Positions 8,602-17,622 are shown, counted from the stretch's first letter. The stretch is 64,000 bases of DNA from Pedobacter hiemivivus (GCF_004331685.1 NZ_SJSM01000024.1:1-64000); one strand, 5' to 3'. A program made the numbers and translations. Notes: generated from the sequence alone by a model not told the origin.

Positions 8602-11600
8602 TTAAAATTCTGCGTTAATCCCGAAAGTAAATACCCTTGCAGAGGGATATCGACCTATATCTACACCAGAGTACAATGGATTTTGATTTTGCAACCCAAT
8701 TTCAGGATCGTATCCTTCGTATTTTGTGAACGTATATAAATTCTGGATACTCGTATATACTTTTAACTTATTCAGCTTCATCTTTTTAATAATACCAGAT
8801 GAGAAGGTATAACCAAGATTGATGTTCTGGATTCTGACATACGAGCCATCAAAAATATACCTATCTGAAATAAGGATATTGCTGTTATCAGAACCCGCCC
8901 TTGGTGCAGGAATATTGGATCCGGGATTCTGCATTGTCCAGAAATCAGCCTGGGAAGCAAGTTGGTTCTGATAAATAGAGGTCATTGCAGTTAATATCCT
9001 ATCTGCCATACTTAAAATACGGCCACCATAAGAACCTTGCAGAAAAATACTCAGGTCGAATGCCTTGTAGCTAAAGTTATTGGTAAAGCCAAAAGTAAAA
9101 TCGGGTTGTGGACTTCCCAGACTCTCCTGGTCAGCGGCATCAATAATATTGTCACCATTCAGATCAACATATTGAATATCGCCCAACCAGGTACGTTTAG
9201 CGCCCTTATTAGGATCATTAGATATAGGGTTACCAAATTGTATCGGTGCGGTTCTTAACTGTTCATCAGTTTTAAAAATACCTTTTACCCGGTAACCATA
9301 AAACTCTCCCAGCGGGCCACCTACTACAGTACGACTGATTGGGATAGCGGTAGAGCCATACGTTTGCAATATGTAAGGCAAGCCATTGGCCAGAGAGGTA
9401 ACTTTGTTATTATACTTGGAAAACACTAAAGTACTGTTCCACTTAAAATCAGCAGTGGCAATGTTCCTGGAAGTTAACGTAAAGTCAAACCCGTTATTCG
9501 TAATCCCCCCTGCATTTACAAAAGGTGGGTTAATTCCACCGAGGTATCCTTGTGCCCCCACAACATAAGCAGGTAAAGGCAACTGGAAAAGAAACTTATT
9601 GGATTTGCGTTCAAAATAATCAAATGTTGCCCTAAATCGGTCTTTAAACAATCCGAAATCAATACCTACGTTGTATTCTTCATGGTGCTCCCATTCCAGA
9701 TCTGGATTTGCAATACGGTCTAACAGGAATCCTGTCCCCAAACCTGTCACGCTTGAATTCAATTTTGAACCAAAAGCATAAGCCGGGATTGCTTCATTTC
9801 CCACATGTCCGAAACCTACCCTGAACTTCACATCATTCGCTATGTGTTTAATGTGCTCCATAAAGGATTCTTCCGACACTTTCCATGAAGCTGCAAATGA
9901 AGGGAAATAGCCTCTTCGGTTTCCTTTTGCAAAGTTTGAAGATACATCACTACGGAGTGTTGCCGTAACACTATACTTTCTATTGTAAGTGTAAATAGCG
10001 CGCGCAAACATAGACTCCATATTATGCGGCGCTGTTTTTTGCTCATTTACAATTGCTGTGGCTGCATTTCCAAGGTTTAACGTTGGCACCTCTTCTCCTA
10101 ATTCGTTGACAAGAAAGTCTGAAATTGTCGTTTGGACATTGTTGTAATTATTCGAACTCACCTGGTATCCCAGCAAGGCCGTTAAGTCGTGTTTTTTAGC
10201 AAAAACATGTCTGTAAGTCAGGTATTCTTTCCAGTTCAGGTAATTACTTTTTCCACTTTGTTCTCGTAAAACGGCAATTGGATTCCGAAAACGTCCATAG
10301 GAATAACTAGGATTAAAAACCTTACTGTCCGAGAAGCCAAAATCTCCTCCAACTTCTGACCTTAACGTCAGATCTTTAAAGAATTTGATTTCATTAAACA
10401 GGTTGACATTTAAATTATTTCTGTTTAACCTGTTATAAATACTCAGCGCCTGTTGTACTGGATTTATGATCCCCGAAATAGCATCCGGTGTATCTGGCGG
10501 TCCCGCATAAGTACCATCAGAATTATAGATCGGAATCTCAGGTGCCTGTAAGAGCGCATTATAAATAATACCGCCCTGGTCCGAGTATACAATATTTTCT
10601 GCTGTCCGGCTACCAGACACAATTAAACCAACTTTTGCCCATGGTTTTACCTGAGCTTCCAGGTTAGAGCGGAAAGAATATCGTTTAAAGGCTGAGCCAA
10701 TAGCAATACCATCCTGATCAAAATAACCACCAGAAATGTAATAGGATAAACCATCCTTACCACCGGAGATCGACAATTGATGACTTTGCATAGGTGCAGT
10801 ACGAAAGATCGCTCGCTGCCAGTCAGTCCCTTCGCCAAGCAGATCAATGTTGGCCAGCTCTTCCCTCCTGATCATCCCATACGAATCTGCCAGGTAATTC
10901 TCCATTTTTGCGTATTGCTTCAGGTTCATCATATCGAGGAATTTTTGCGCCTGTTGTAAACCCGCATATCCATCGTAATTGATCCGCGCACTTCCCATTT
11001 TACCTTTTTTTGTGGTAATGATGATCACACCATTTGCCGCCCTGTTACCATAGATCGCAGCAGCTGAAGCATCTTTCAAGATATCAATACTTTCTACGTC
11101 GTTGGGATTCAACAACGCCAATGGACTTGGCGAATATGCTCCGGTATTGGCACTGAAGGAGAGATTTCCATTTGCATTTGCGGCGCCAGCAACCTCAACC
11201 CCATCAATAACGTATAACGGCTCTGCAGAGCCAAAGCTTGCGATCCCACGGATATGAACTGAAGTCTGGCTACCTGGCGCACCTGTATTTTGGGTCACGG
11301 TAATCCCTGCTGCCTTACCCTGCAGCAATTGATCTACACTTGCCTGTGGAATAGCCGCTATATCAGCTGCTTTTACGGAAGAAATGGCACCATTGATATC
11401 TTCCCGTCTTTGAGTACCATAACCAATCACCACAATCTCATCCAAGCCAGTAGCCTTTACTGTTAGGGTAACATCCAGCGTTCCTTTAGTACCGACTTTG
11501 ACATCCTTTGTAGCAAAGCCTACAATAGAAAAAGAAAGTGTAGCGTTTGCATCGGGCACTTCAATGGTATAATAGCCGTTTAAATCAGTAATGGTTCCTT

Positions 11601-12063
11601 TATTTGTCCCCATTAACCGGACACTTACCCCAGGTAAAGGCTGATTTTTTTCATCAGTCACTTTTCCTTTGATTGGTATTACGGCTTTATAGATATTATA
11701 AGTGGCTGACTTTCGTTTAACCACGATGATTTTATTGTTGATAGTATAGGTTAAAGGCTGCTCTTTAAAAGCTGCATTTAACACATCTATCAAAGTAGCA
11801 TCAGTAACATTGAGATCTAACAGTTTCGTTCCCTCCAACATTTTATCAGTATACAGGAAAGTATAGCCGGTTTGATTACGAATCTCACTGAACACTTGTT
11901 CTAGAGGTACATTTTTTTTAGAAAAGGTAATCTTTTGAGCATAACCTGCCAGGGAGACCTGGAGAAAGGCAGTCAAGAGCAGACCCAATGTAAGTTTCAT
12001 AACCCGCGTAATTTTATGAATGCAGACTGGAAGTCTACATCCCGATTGAGTGTAAAATTTCAT
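8602..12063 (-). CDS. SusC/RagA-family TonB-dependent transporter with STN domain (PUL 1)
   Basis: 1153 aa. The signal sequence ends near AGYAQ (43). An STN (secretin/TonB short N-terminal) domain occupies about 45-115 (KITFSKKNVPLEQVF...). A carboxypeptidase-D-like beta-sandwich follows (about 128-205, GKVTDEKNQPLPGVSVRLMG), then the plug (VIGYGTQRREDINGAISSV onwards, with YVIDGVEV) and a 22-strand barrel ending in FGINAEF. It imports oligosaccharides across the outer membrane with TonB energy, paired with SusD. STN domains contact FecR, which fits the fecI-fecR genes just upstream. The leader upstream of the start is overlapped on the other strand by a possible small RNA ending near 12176. 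Confidence 0.96.
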   Translation of the reverse strand: MKFYTQSGCRLPVCIHKITRVMKLTLGLLLTAFLQVSLAGYAQKITFSKKNVPLEQVFSEIRNQTGYTFLYTDKMLEGTKLLDLNVTDATLIDVLNAAFKEQPLTYTINNKIIVVKRKSATYNIYKAVIPIKGKVTDEKNQPLPGVSVRLMGTNKGTITDLNGYYTIEVPDANATLSFSIVGFATKDVKVGTKGTLDVTLTVKATGLDEIVVIGYGTQRREDINGAISSVKAADIAAIPQASVDQLLQGKAAGITVTQNTGAPGSQTSVHIRGIASFGSAEPLYVIDGVEVAGAANANGNLSFSANTGAYSPSPLALLNPNDVESIDILKDASAAAIYGNRAANGVIIITTKKGKMGSARINYDGYAGLQQAQKFLDMMNLKQYAKMENYLADSYGMIRREELANIDLLGEGTDWQRAIFRTAPMQSHQLSISGGKDGLSYYISGGYFDQDGIAIGSAFKRYSFRSNLEAQVKPWAKVGLIVSGSRTAENIVYSDQGGIIYNALLQAPEIPIYNSDGTYAGPPDTPDAISGIINPVQQALSIYNRLNRNNLNVNLFNEIKFFKDLTLRSEVGGDFGFSDSKVFNPSYSYGRFRNPIAVLREQSGKSNYLNWKEYLTYRHVFAKKHDLTALLGYQVSSNNYNNVQTTISDFLVNELGEEVPTLNLGNAATAIVNEQKTAPHNMESMFARAIYTYNRKYSVTATLRSDVSSNFAKGNRRGYFPSFAASWKVSEESFMEHIKHIANDVKFRVGFGHVGNEAIPAYAFGSKLNSSVTGLGTGFLLDRIANPDLEWEHHEEYNVGIDFGLFKDRFRATFDYFERKSNKFLFQLPLPAYVVGAQGYLGGINPPFVNAGGITNNGFDFTLTSRNIATADFKWNSTLVFSKYNNKVTSLANGLPYILQTYGSTAIPISRTVVGGPLGEFYGYRVKGIFKTDEQLRTAPIQFGNPISNDPNKGAKRTWLGDIQYVDLNGDNIIDAADQESLGSPQPDFTFGFTNNFSYKAFDLSIFLQGSYGGRILSMADRILTAMTSIYQNQLASQADFWTMQNPGSNIPAPRAGSDNSNILISDRYIFDGSYVRIQNINLGYTFSSGIIKKMKLNKLKVYTSIQNLYTFTKYEGYDPEIGLQNQNPLYSGVDIGRYPSARVFTFGINAEF

Positions 12064-12075
12064 TATATTTGGAAA

Positions 12076-12178
12076 TATTTGGGTTTTAAATGGTTTATTT
12101 TGGTTGATAAGTCAATATTAAGCTTGCTAGAAACTCATATTTGCCAGAGGTGTTCGAAGCACTTCTGGTTTTTTGTTT
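12076..12178 (+). ncRNA. Candidate cis-antisense small RNA at the susC leader
   Basis: On the plus strand, opposite the susC leader, a TATATTTG box (12064-12071, fitting TAnnTTTG) is followed about 100 nt later by a canonical terminator (hairpin 12144-12168 and T-run). No plus-strand gene lies upstream that would need this terminator. The predicted transcript of about 100 nt would be complementary to the 5' leader of susC mRNA. Antisense RNAs in just this place (the DonS type of Bacteroides fragilis) repress PULs. The -35-like TTG at 12046 is 15 nt from the box, closer than ideal, so the promoter is the weak point. Confidence 0.4.
12144..12178 (+). terminator. Plus-strand Rho-independent terminator between susC and fecR
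   Basis: CCAGAGGTG pairs with CACTTCTGG (one G-T wobble) around TTCGAAG, and TTTTTTGTTTT follows directly. On the minus strand there is no T-run after the hairpin, so it works only in the direction opposite to the PUL. Confidence 0.75.
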
Positions 12179-12310
12179 TAAGCGCTTACAATGTAGAATT
12201 CTAAGGCATCAGTATCCCTCCTTTCTTAAGTAAATATTTGGTTGTTATAAAGAAGACGCATTACTTGAAGTAAAAGCCCCCTCCTTCAAAAAAAATATAT
12301 GAATATTTAT

Positions 12311-13495
12311 TTATGGTGTGATGACTACCCGGTCTCCTTCAATTCTATAGTTCATCAGTCCCGTTAATTTCAAAGCATCAAGAAGCTCTTTGATATTTTT
12401 TGAACGGGGAACAGTTCCAACAAAGCCCTCCTTAGTAAGTGTGCCTTCATAAACTACATCCACATCGTACCATCTAGACACCTTGCGCATAATTGACTGA
12501 ATATCTTCTCTTGAAAACTTAAAATAACCATCCTTCCAATCCACAAATGCATCAGGATCTACCTCGTAAACGGTAAAAACATTGGTTAGTTTAGCTTGCT
12601 GACCGGGTTTTAGCAGTTGTACTTTATCCGTACCTGATTTGGCAAGTTTTACACTTCCTTCCAGAAGCGTTGTTACCACCGCAGGCTCTTCCGCATAGGC
12701 ATTAATATTAAAATGTGTACCCAATACTTCTACAGTTTGGTTAGTCGTTTTTACCTTGAAAGGTTTTGTTTTATCTTTAACTACTTCAAAGTATCCTTCT
12801 CCAGTCAACTCCACCATACGTTCTTTGCCGGAAAATGTGGTTGGAAATCTCAAAGAGGAAGCAGAATTTAACCACACCCTAGTTCCGTCTGGTAATTTGA
12901 GCATATACTGTCCGCCCCGAGGAGTAGCTAACGAGTTATACGCTATTACCCCACTCTGGTCCTTGCCGTTTAATGCTGAGGCATCAAAAACAAGCTGTCC
13001 GTCTTTTTCCTTATAAATAGAGGTCTGCTGCTGTTCGGCAAGTTTGCCAACTTTTGCAGCATCCAGAATAATTTCTGATCCATCTGCCAGCTTTAATACA
13101 GCTTTATTACTCCCTTGTAAAATTTTATTTTCAAATACCTTATTTTCAACAAGAGCACTATTTTTTCGACCAGTATTAAAATAATAAAGCCCAACTCCTA
13201 TACACAGGAAAGCCGCACATGCAACAGCAATATATTTAAGTTTAGGCCATAGGGTAACTATACGAGCCTCCTTATGAACATCCAATGCATTTAACCTCGC
13301 TTCAATCTTTTCTGTAAGCTCAGGATAAGTCCTTTCATCCCGTTCATCAATCATCTCCTGGTACATATCCATCACCTGCCCCATCTTATCTCTACTTAAA
13401 CGCTGGAACCAGTTCATGAATGCATCATGCTCTTGTGCCGTGTACTGATTTCTTGAAAACTTTTTCAGAAATTCCGAAAGTTCTTTTTCTTCCAT
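12311..13495 (-). CDS. FecR-family anti-sigma factor (PUL 1)
   Basis: 394 aa. The cytoplasmic N-terminal anti-sigma region (1-85) is followed by one transmembrane helix (about 87-105), a periplasmic FecR domain (about 190-290; LPDGTRVWLNSASSLRFP, GEGYFEV, VLGTHFNINAY) and a C-terminal DUF4974/STN-like domain (about 320-394, RKVSRWYDVDVVYEG). It should hold the adjacent ECF sigma factor at the inner membrane and release it when the STN domain of substrate-loaded SusC signals. The gene lies 37 bp downstream of the sigma gene. About 247 bp separate it from susC; that gap holds a plus-strand terminator and a possible antisense RNA. Confidence 0.93.
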   Translation of the reverse strand: MEEKELSEFLKKFSRNQYTAQEHDAFMNWFQRLSRDKMGQVMDMYQEMIDERDERTYPELTEKIEARLNALDVHKEARIVTLWPKLKYIAVACAAFLCIGVGLYYFNTGRKNSALVENKVFENKILQGSNKAVLKLADGSEIILDAAKVGKLAEQQQTSIYKEKDGQLVFDASALNGKDQSGVIAYNSLATPRGGQYMLKLPDGTRVWLNSASSLRFPTTFSGKERMVELTGEGYFEVVKDKTKPFKVKTTNQTVEVLGTHFNINAYAEEPAVVTTLLEGSVKLAKSGTDKVQLLKPGQQAKLTNVFTVYEVDPDAFVDWKDGYFKFSREDIQSIMRKVSRWYDVDVVYEGTLTKEGFVGTVPRSKNIKELLDALKLTGLMNYRIEGDRVVITP

Positions 13496-13532
13496 AATAG
13501 AGTAGACGAATGAGTAGGTCGAAAGACCCCCT

Positions 13533-14126
13533 CTATAAAGTATTTAAATATAAATTGATGGCGATTAGCATAAAATAGGCATCATGATTATGCAAATACT
13601 GACGTACAAAGCCAATTCCGGCATACAGTTGCTTTTTAACTACAGATTTTGAAATGCCCAATCTTTCTGCAATTTCATCGAGAGATAATTCTTCCCGCGT
13701 ACGCATCAGAAATATAGCCTTCCGCTTTTCAGGGAGCAGATCAATGGCCATTTCCGCAATTTTATGGTATTCATTATATATGATTCGGTCATCCGTTTTA
13801 CCATGACTCTCTTCTGTATCTGGCTTTAGGGCATTATATACCTTGCTCTTTACTGCATTTCTTCTGAACTCATCCAACAGCATATTCTTAGCACATTTGT
13901 ACAAATAAGGTTTAAAGGCTTTAATATGAATCAGGTTTTCTCTTTTTTCCCAAATTTTCACAAAAACATCCTGCACAATTTCTTCCGCGGCATCAGTCGA
14001 TTTCGTAAATAGATAGAGATAATGATAGATCTCGGAGAGATGCAGTTGATATAAAGTAGAAAAGGCAATCCGGTCACCGGCAGCAATTTTACCTAAAAGC
14101 TCAGGTTCAGTAAGCGTGTCTTCCAT
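13533..14126 (-). CDS. ECF RNA polymerase sigma-70 factor (PUL 1)
   Basis: 197 aa. Sigma region 2 covers about 20-90 (AFSTLYQLHLSEIYHYLYLF, EEIVQDVFVKIWEKRENL) and region 4 about 125-185 (LLPEKRKAIFLMRTREELSLDEIAERLGISKSVVKKQL). The intervening linker is short, as in ECF factors. Its position directly upstream of fecR and the STN-bearing susC makes it the activator of this PUL. It is the first gene of the cluster as transcribed. Confidence 0.93.
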   Translation of the reverse strand: MEDTLTEPELLGKIAAGDRIAFSTLYQLHLSEIYHYLYLFTKSTDAAEEIVQDVFVKIWEKRENLIHIKAFKPYLYKCAKNMLLDEFRRNAVKSKVYNALKPDTEESHGKTDDRIIYNEYHKIAEMAIDLLPEKRKAIFLMRTREELSLDEIAERLGISKSVVKKQLYAGIGFVRQYLHNHDAYFMLIAINLYLNTL

Positions 14127-14208
14127 TAGGCAATTGATCGTAGCAACTTAATTCCATGATCTCAATATAGTAATTTTTCATAGAGAAATTATACCTGAAC
14201 TAAGATGA

Positions 14209-14694
14209 CTATTTTTGAGCTAGCAGCTGCGCATTTGTTTTAACGAGACGATCCAAAAGGTCCGAAAGATCTTGAGGTTCAATATTTTTCAACGGAATAG
14301 CCATATAGGTTGCCATACTATCCACATCCCCTCCCTTTTTATCGTTGTAAGTTTGCACAATTACATCTTCACCCTTGGTACGCAAATAAAGTTGTCCATT
14401 CTTATCGGTCCCATAATAGTCCAGGTCCTTAAATTTAACCAGGTTAAAAGAGAAATATTCAATTTTACCACTTAAATAATAACGCTTGTATCTACAAAAC
14501 CCATTGTTGGTAACATTTAATTCATAACGCTTAATTTGCTCGCCACTATGTTCATTATCGTGATGTTCTGAGAGCTTTTTCTGAATATAGACAAGCTGCT
14601 CATCCAGAAGGGAATGTGCAGTAAAAGCCATTAATATTAGGCTCAGCGACAAAAAGAGGGACATTCTTAAGCTCAATGTAAACTTATTCATCAC
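14209..14694 (-). CDS. Secreted protein of unknown function
   Basis: 161 aa. A signal peptide (to about residue 29, MAFTAHS) precedes a mixed beta-rich domain with YELNVTNNGFCRYKRYYLSGKIEYFSFNL and a helical end rich in Leu and Lys. I recognise no family. It is read on the same strand as the sigma gene and ends 83 bp upstream of it, so weak cotranscription with PUL 1 is possible, but a separate unit is as likely. Confidence 0.65.
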   Translation of the reverse strand: MMNKFTLSLRMSLFLSLSLILMAFTAHSLLDEQLVYIQKKLSEHHDNEHSGEQIKRYELNVTNNGFCRYKRYYLSGKIEYFSFNLVKFKDLDYYGTDKNGQLYLRTKGEDVIVQTYNDKKGGDVDSMATYMAIPLKNIEPQDLSDLLDRLVKTNAQLLAQK

Positions 14695-14742
14695 GTTAAT
14701 ATTTTAGCTCCAACAAATTAAATAATTTATTAAATTTGAACT

Positions 14743-15222
14743 ATGAGTTTTTCTCCACAATCTAAAGTTTGGATCTACCAAAGTAACCGTGCATTTACTA
14801 ATGACGAGGTATCCGCTATACAGCAAAAACTGGATGACTTTACTTCGCAATGGAAAGCCCATGGGCATCAATTAAAAGCAACTGCACAAATACGGCATCA
14901 GTTTTTTATTGTCTTTATTGTTGACGAGGCTTCAGCAGGTGTTACCGGATGTTCAATAGACGCCTCCGTACGAATCATCAAAGATATTGAGCAAACTTAC
15001 AATGTTGACCTATTTGATAGGTTTAACATTGCCTATAAAATAGATGGCAAGGTGATTGTAACCAATAAAGAAGATTTTGAAACCTTGGTAAACATCAAAA
15101 CTGTTGGACCAAAAACTATCGTCTTCAACAACCTTGTACAAAATTTAGAAGAGTTTGAGACTAAATGGGAAACTCCTTTCGAGCAAAGCTGGCACAGCAA
15201 AGTGTTTGCACACTTGCTGTAA
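14743..15222 (+). CDS. Conserved Bacteroidota protein of unknown function
   Basis: 159 aa, soluble. MSFSPQSKVWIYQSNR, GHQLKATAQIRHQFFIVFIVDE and CSIDASVRIIKDIEQ are typical of a family found throughout Bacteroidota. Members are often labelled ABC transporter ATPase, but no Walker A or signature motif is present, so that name should not be used. The box TAAATTTG at 14731-14738 ends five bases before the ATG; if it is a promoter element the mRNA would be nearly leaderless. Function unknown. Confidence 0.8.
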   Translation: MSFSPQSKVWIYQSNRAFTNDEVSAIQQKLDDFTSQWKAHGHQLKATAQIRHQFFIVFIVDEASAGVTGCSIDASVRIIKDIEQTYNVDLFDRFNIAYKIDGKVIVTNKEDFETLVNIKTVGPKTIVFNNLVQNLEEFETKWETPFEQSWHSKVFAHLL

Positions 15223-15254
15223 GCTGGCCTTAAACTACGAACCTATTTATTATA

Positions 15255-15977
15255 TTAGAAATCTAAAGGGCCCAGCCTTCTCATGTTTTTCATGATCAGA
15301 TATTGGCGGTGTTTGATATAGCGCGTTGGTTTCTTTGGTGTCCACCTTCTTGGATTAGGGAAACAAGCGGCAATCAATGCAGCCTGAGAACGGGTTAACT
15401 TAGTAGAAGATTTACCAAAATAGGCTTGTGCCGCTGCTTCTGCACCATAAATACCATCCCCCATTTCAATCACATTCAGGTAAACCTCCAGTATCCGCTC
15501 CTTACTCCATAGCATTTCTATCAGGAGCGTGAAATAAGCCTCAAAACCTTTTCTAATCCATGAACGCCCAGGCCATAAAAACACATTCTTTGCAGTTTGT
15601 TGAGAAATGGTACTGCCCCCTTTAACTTTTTCGCCCTTCTTGTTCGTCTTAAAGGCCTTTTCTATAGCATTAACATCAAAACCAATATGCTTTAAAAACA
15701 ACTGATCCTCCGCCGAAACAGCAGCACGCTTCATGTTGTCAGATATATCCTTAAAATCTACCCATTCCTTTTCCATTTTTAACACCTTTCCTTCGCTCTT
15801 GCGTTCTATATTCCGCAATACCATCAATAGGGTGATAGGTGGGTTAAGGAAGCGGTAAATCAATACCCACAGCACACTGACCAGTAAAAACCAGACAAAA
15901 AGTCGGGTAAGTATTGAGGTTGCTTTTTTAGTAAAGGATTGTTTTGATTTACTGTTCGAACGTTTTTTTTGTGCCAT
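15255..15977 (-). CDS. mtgA: Monofunctional biosynthetic peptidoglycan transglycosylase
   Basis: 240 aa. A basic N-terminus and one transmembrane helix (about 24-43) precede a GT51 domain. The catalytic Glu lies in AEDQLFLKH (E90), and GGSTISQQTAKN (120-131) plus RKGFEAYFTLLIEMLWSKERILEVYLNVIEMG are diagnostic. It polymerises lipid II into glycan strands at the outer face of the inner membrane; no transpeptidase domain follows, hence MtgA. Convergent with the conserved gene at 14743. A CAAAGGTA motif (15982-15989), TAnnTTTG on the minus strand, lies just upstream of the start. Confidence 0.95.
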   Translation of the reverse strand: MAQKKRSNSKSKQSFTKKATSILTRLFVWFLLVSVLWVLIYRFLNPPITLLMVLRNIERKSEGKVLKMEKEWVDFKDISDNMKRAAVSAEDQLFLKHIGFDVNAIEKAFKTNKKGEKVKGGSTISQQTAKNVFLWPGRSWIRKGFEAYFTLLIEMLWSKERILEVYLNVIEMGDGIYGAEAAAQAYFGKSSTKLTRSQAALIAACFPNPRRWTPKKPTRYIKHRQYLIMKNMRRLGPLDF

Positions 15978-16066
15978 CGCCCAAAGGTAATAAAAACATT
16001 AATTTCAACTCATAAGCAAAGCTGCCAAATGAAAGAATTAAATAAATTACTTAAATTTACCTCAAC

Positions 16067-16360
16067 ATGAAATTTACAGCATCCCGACTATCAGAAGGAA
16101 ACAAGGTTTTCCCTACGGAAATTCACCTGGAAGAAAACAGCATAGAAATCAAATCACCGGGTTTATTCAGCGGAGATTCGAAATATCTGAACTACGAAGA
16201 CATTACGTCGATTGAGGTAGACTCTCCGATGATTGGCTTCTCTACGTTAAGGTTATTTTTAACCGGAAATAAAGTTGAAATCAGCGGCTTTTCTAAGAGC
16301 GACATCAAACAGATCCGTCAGATCATTGAAGAAGCTAAGAACAAGAGAAGAAAAAGCTAA
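16067..16360 (+). CDS. Small conserved protein, PH-like fold suspected
   Basis: 97 aa. The sequence alternates short beta strands (FPTEIHLEENSIEIKSPGLFSGDSKYLNYEDITSIEV as an extended run, then STLRLFLTGNKVEISGF) and ends in a helix (KSDIKQIRQIIEEAKNK). This pattern of strands followed by one C-terminal helix resembles bacterial PH-like (bPH) domains. No membrane segment. It stands alone between mtgA and the rplI operon; a shared terminator lies at 16419. Function not known. Confidence 0.7.
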   Translation: MKFTASRLSEGNKVFPTEIHLEENSIEIKSPGLFSGDSKYLNYEDITSIEVDSPMIGFSTLRLFLTGNKVEISGFSKSDIKQIRQIIEEAKNKRRKS

Positions 16361-16418
16361 TAAGAGCGAGATCTTGGGATAAACTCAGAATAACGTATCT
16401 CTAAAATTATAAGGCATA

Positions 16419-16453
16419 AAAAAAGCTTCCTGAAAATCAGGAAGCTTTTTTTG
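16419..16453. terminator. Bidirectional Rho-independent terminator
   Basis: AAAAAAAGCTTCCTGA and TCAGGAAGCTTTTTTT form a perfect inverted repeat with loop AAA. It ends the rpsF-rpsR-rplI operon on minus and the small gene at 16067 on plus. Confidence 0.9.
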
Positions 16454-16468
16454 TATCTAATATTAAGA

Positions 16469-16912
16469 TTACTCAGCTACAACTTCGAAAGCAACTTTAA
16501 CTTTCACTTCTTTGTGTAAGTTTAAGTTTGCAACATATTCACCTACAAATTTAGGCTCAGTTTCGAAAGTGATGCGGCGACGATCAACATCAAAACCTTT
16601 TTGTTTTAATGCTTCAGCAATCATAATGGTATTTACAGCACCAAAAATCTTACCTGTCTCACCAGCTTTAGCACCGATAGACAATTTAACATCAGTTAAA
16701 CGTTCTGCGATACCTTCAGCATCTTTCTTAATTTTATCTTGTTTAAAAGCAGCTTGCTTTAAGTTTTCCGCTAATACTTTTTTAGCTGAAGGAGTAGCCA
16801 AAGCACCAAATCCTTGAGGGATTAAGTAGTTACGACCATATCCTGGCTTTACATTAACGATATCATCTTTTTCCCCTAGGGATTTGATATCTTGTTTTAA
16901 AATGATTTCCAT
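16469..16912 (-). CDS. rplI: 50S ribosomal protein L9 (bL9)
   Basis: 147 aa, the normal length. The N-terminal domain (MEIILKQDIKSLGEKDDIVNVKPGYGRNYLIPQG) with its long connecting helix and the C-terminal GETGKIFGAVNTIMIAEAL are characteristic. It binds 23S rRNA near the L1 stalk base. Third gene of the operon rpsF-rpsR-rplI, 10 bp after rpsR; the terminator at 16419 follows. Confidence 0.98.
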   Translation of the reverse strand: MEIILKQDIKSLGEKDDIVNVKPGYGRNYLIPQGFGALATPSAKKVLAENLKQAAFKQDKIKKDAEGIAERLTDVKLSIGAKAGETGKIFGAVNTIMIAEALKQKGFDVDRRRITFETEPKFVGEYVANLNLHKEVKVKVAFEVVAE

Positions 16913-16922
16913 CTCTCAGCTC

Positions 16923-17186
16923 CTATTTTAATTGGTCAGCAACAAAAGGTAACAAACCAATGTGACGTGCACGTTTTACCGCTTGAGCCACTTTACGTTG
17001 AAATTTCAATGAAGTACCAGTTAAACGGCGAGGTAATAATTTACCTTGATCATTGATGAATTTTAACAAGAAGTTTGCGTCTTTGTAATCAATATATTTA
17101 ATACCGTTCTTTCTGAAACGGCAATATTTTTTTCTGTTATCGTCCACTTTTGGAGCAGTAACATATTGTATTTGATCTTTAGCCAT
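16923..17186 (-). CDS. rpsR: 30S ribosomal protein S18 (bS18)
   Basis: 87 aa. CRFRKNGIKYIDYKDANFL and KLLPRRLTGTSLKFQRKVAQAVKRARHIGLLPF are the S18 signature. It dimerises with S6 on the 30S platform, which fits the one-base overlap with rpsF (17186) and the coupling this implies. Confidence 0.98.
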   Translation of the reverse strand: MAKDQIQYVTAPKVDDNRKKYCRFRKNGIKYIDYKDANFLLKFINDQGKLLPRRLTGTSLKFQRKVAQAVKRARHIGLLPFVADQLK

Positions 17187-17545
17187 TATCCTGCAACCTC
17201 CTGTTTTGGTTTTTTGTTAAAAGCTCCACTGCGTTTCTTATCATTATAAGCAACCGCATGACGGTCTAATCTAATGGTAAGGAAACGTAGCACACGCTCA
17301 TCACGCTTAAGCTCCAATTCCAATTTACTAATTAATTCACCAGAAGATTTGTACTCTGTAAGGTGGAAGAATCCGCTTGCTTTTTTCTCAATCGGATACG
17401 CTAATTTTCTCAAACCCCAATTGTCCTCTTGAACAATTTCGGCTCCGCTATCAGTGATGATTTTGCTGAATTTGGCTAATGCCTCTTTCGCAACTTCTTC
17501 TGACAACAACGGGGTTAGAACGATAACAGTTTCGTACTGATTCAT
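17186..17545 (-). CDS. rpsF: 30S ribosomal protein S6 (bS6)
   Basis: 119 aa. MNQYETVIVLTPLLSEE at the start, then WGLRKLAYPIEKKASGFFHL and RVLRFLTIRLD are typical of S6. First gene of the operon; a good promoter lies at 17592-17622 and a small hairpin in the leader. The C-terminal tail is short and basic, without the poly-Glu tail of E. coli S6. Confidence 0.98.
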   Translation of the reverse strand: MNQYETVIVLTPLLSEEVAKEALAKFSKIITDSGAEIVQEDNWGLRKLAYPIEKKASGFFHLTEYKSSGELISKLELELKRDERVLRFLTIRLDRHAVAYNDKKRSGAFNKKPKQEVAG

Positions 17546-17570
17546 TGTTATTTTGTTTATTTTTTAATTA

Positions 17571-17590
17571 ATCCGCTCTTAATGCGGGAT
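17571..17590 (-). promoter_or_regulatory. Leader hairpin upstream of rpsF
   Basis: On the minus strand ATCCCGC and GCGGAT pair around ATTAAGA with one bulged C. It lies in the rpsF leader. Many rpsF leaders bind the S6:S18 dimer for feedback control through a CCG-containing hairpin; this may be such a site, but the start of transcription (about 17588) would cut its outermost pairs. Confidence 0.3.
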
Positions 17591-17591
17591 G

Positions 17592-17622
17592 CAAAAGTAC
17601 TGATTAATATCTTAAAAACAAA
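17592..17622 (-). promoter_or_regulatory. Promoter of rpsF-rpsR-rplI
   Basis: Minus strand: TTTG (17619-17622), a 19-nt spacer and TACTTTTG (17592-17599), a full match to the Bacteroidota consensus. The predicted leader is about 42 nt. Confidence 0.75.

Noticed and set aside
11935..12204. Plus-strand 89-codon frame across the susC start
   Set aside because: It overlaps the susC signal sequence and the hairpin-terminator, has no family features, and would run through the terminator.
14743..15222. ABC transporter ATPase, the label often used for this family
   Set aside because: No Walker A, signature or Walker B motif is present.
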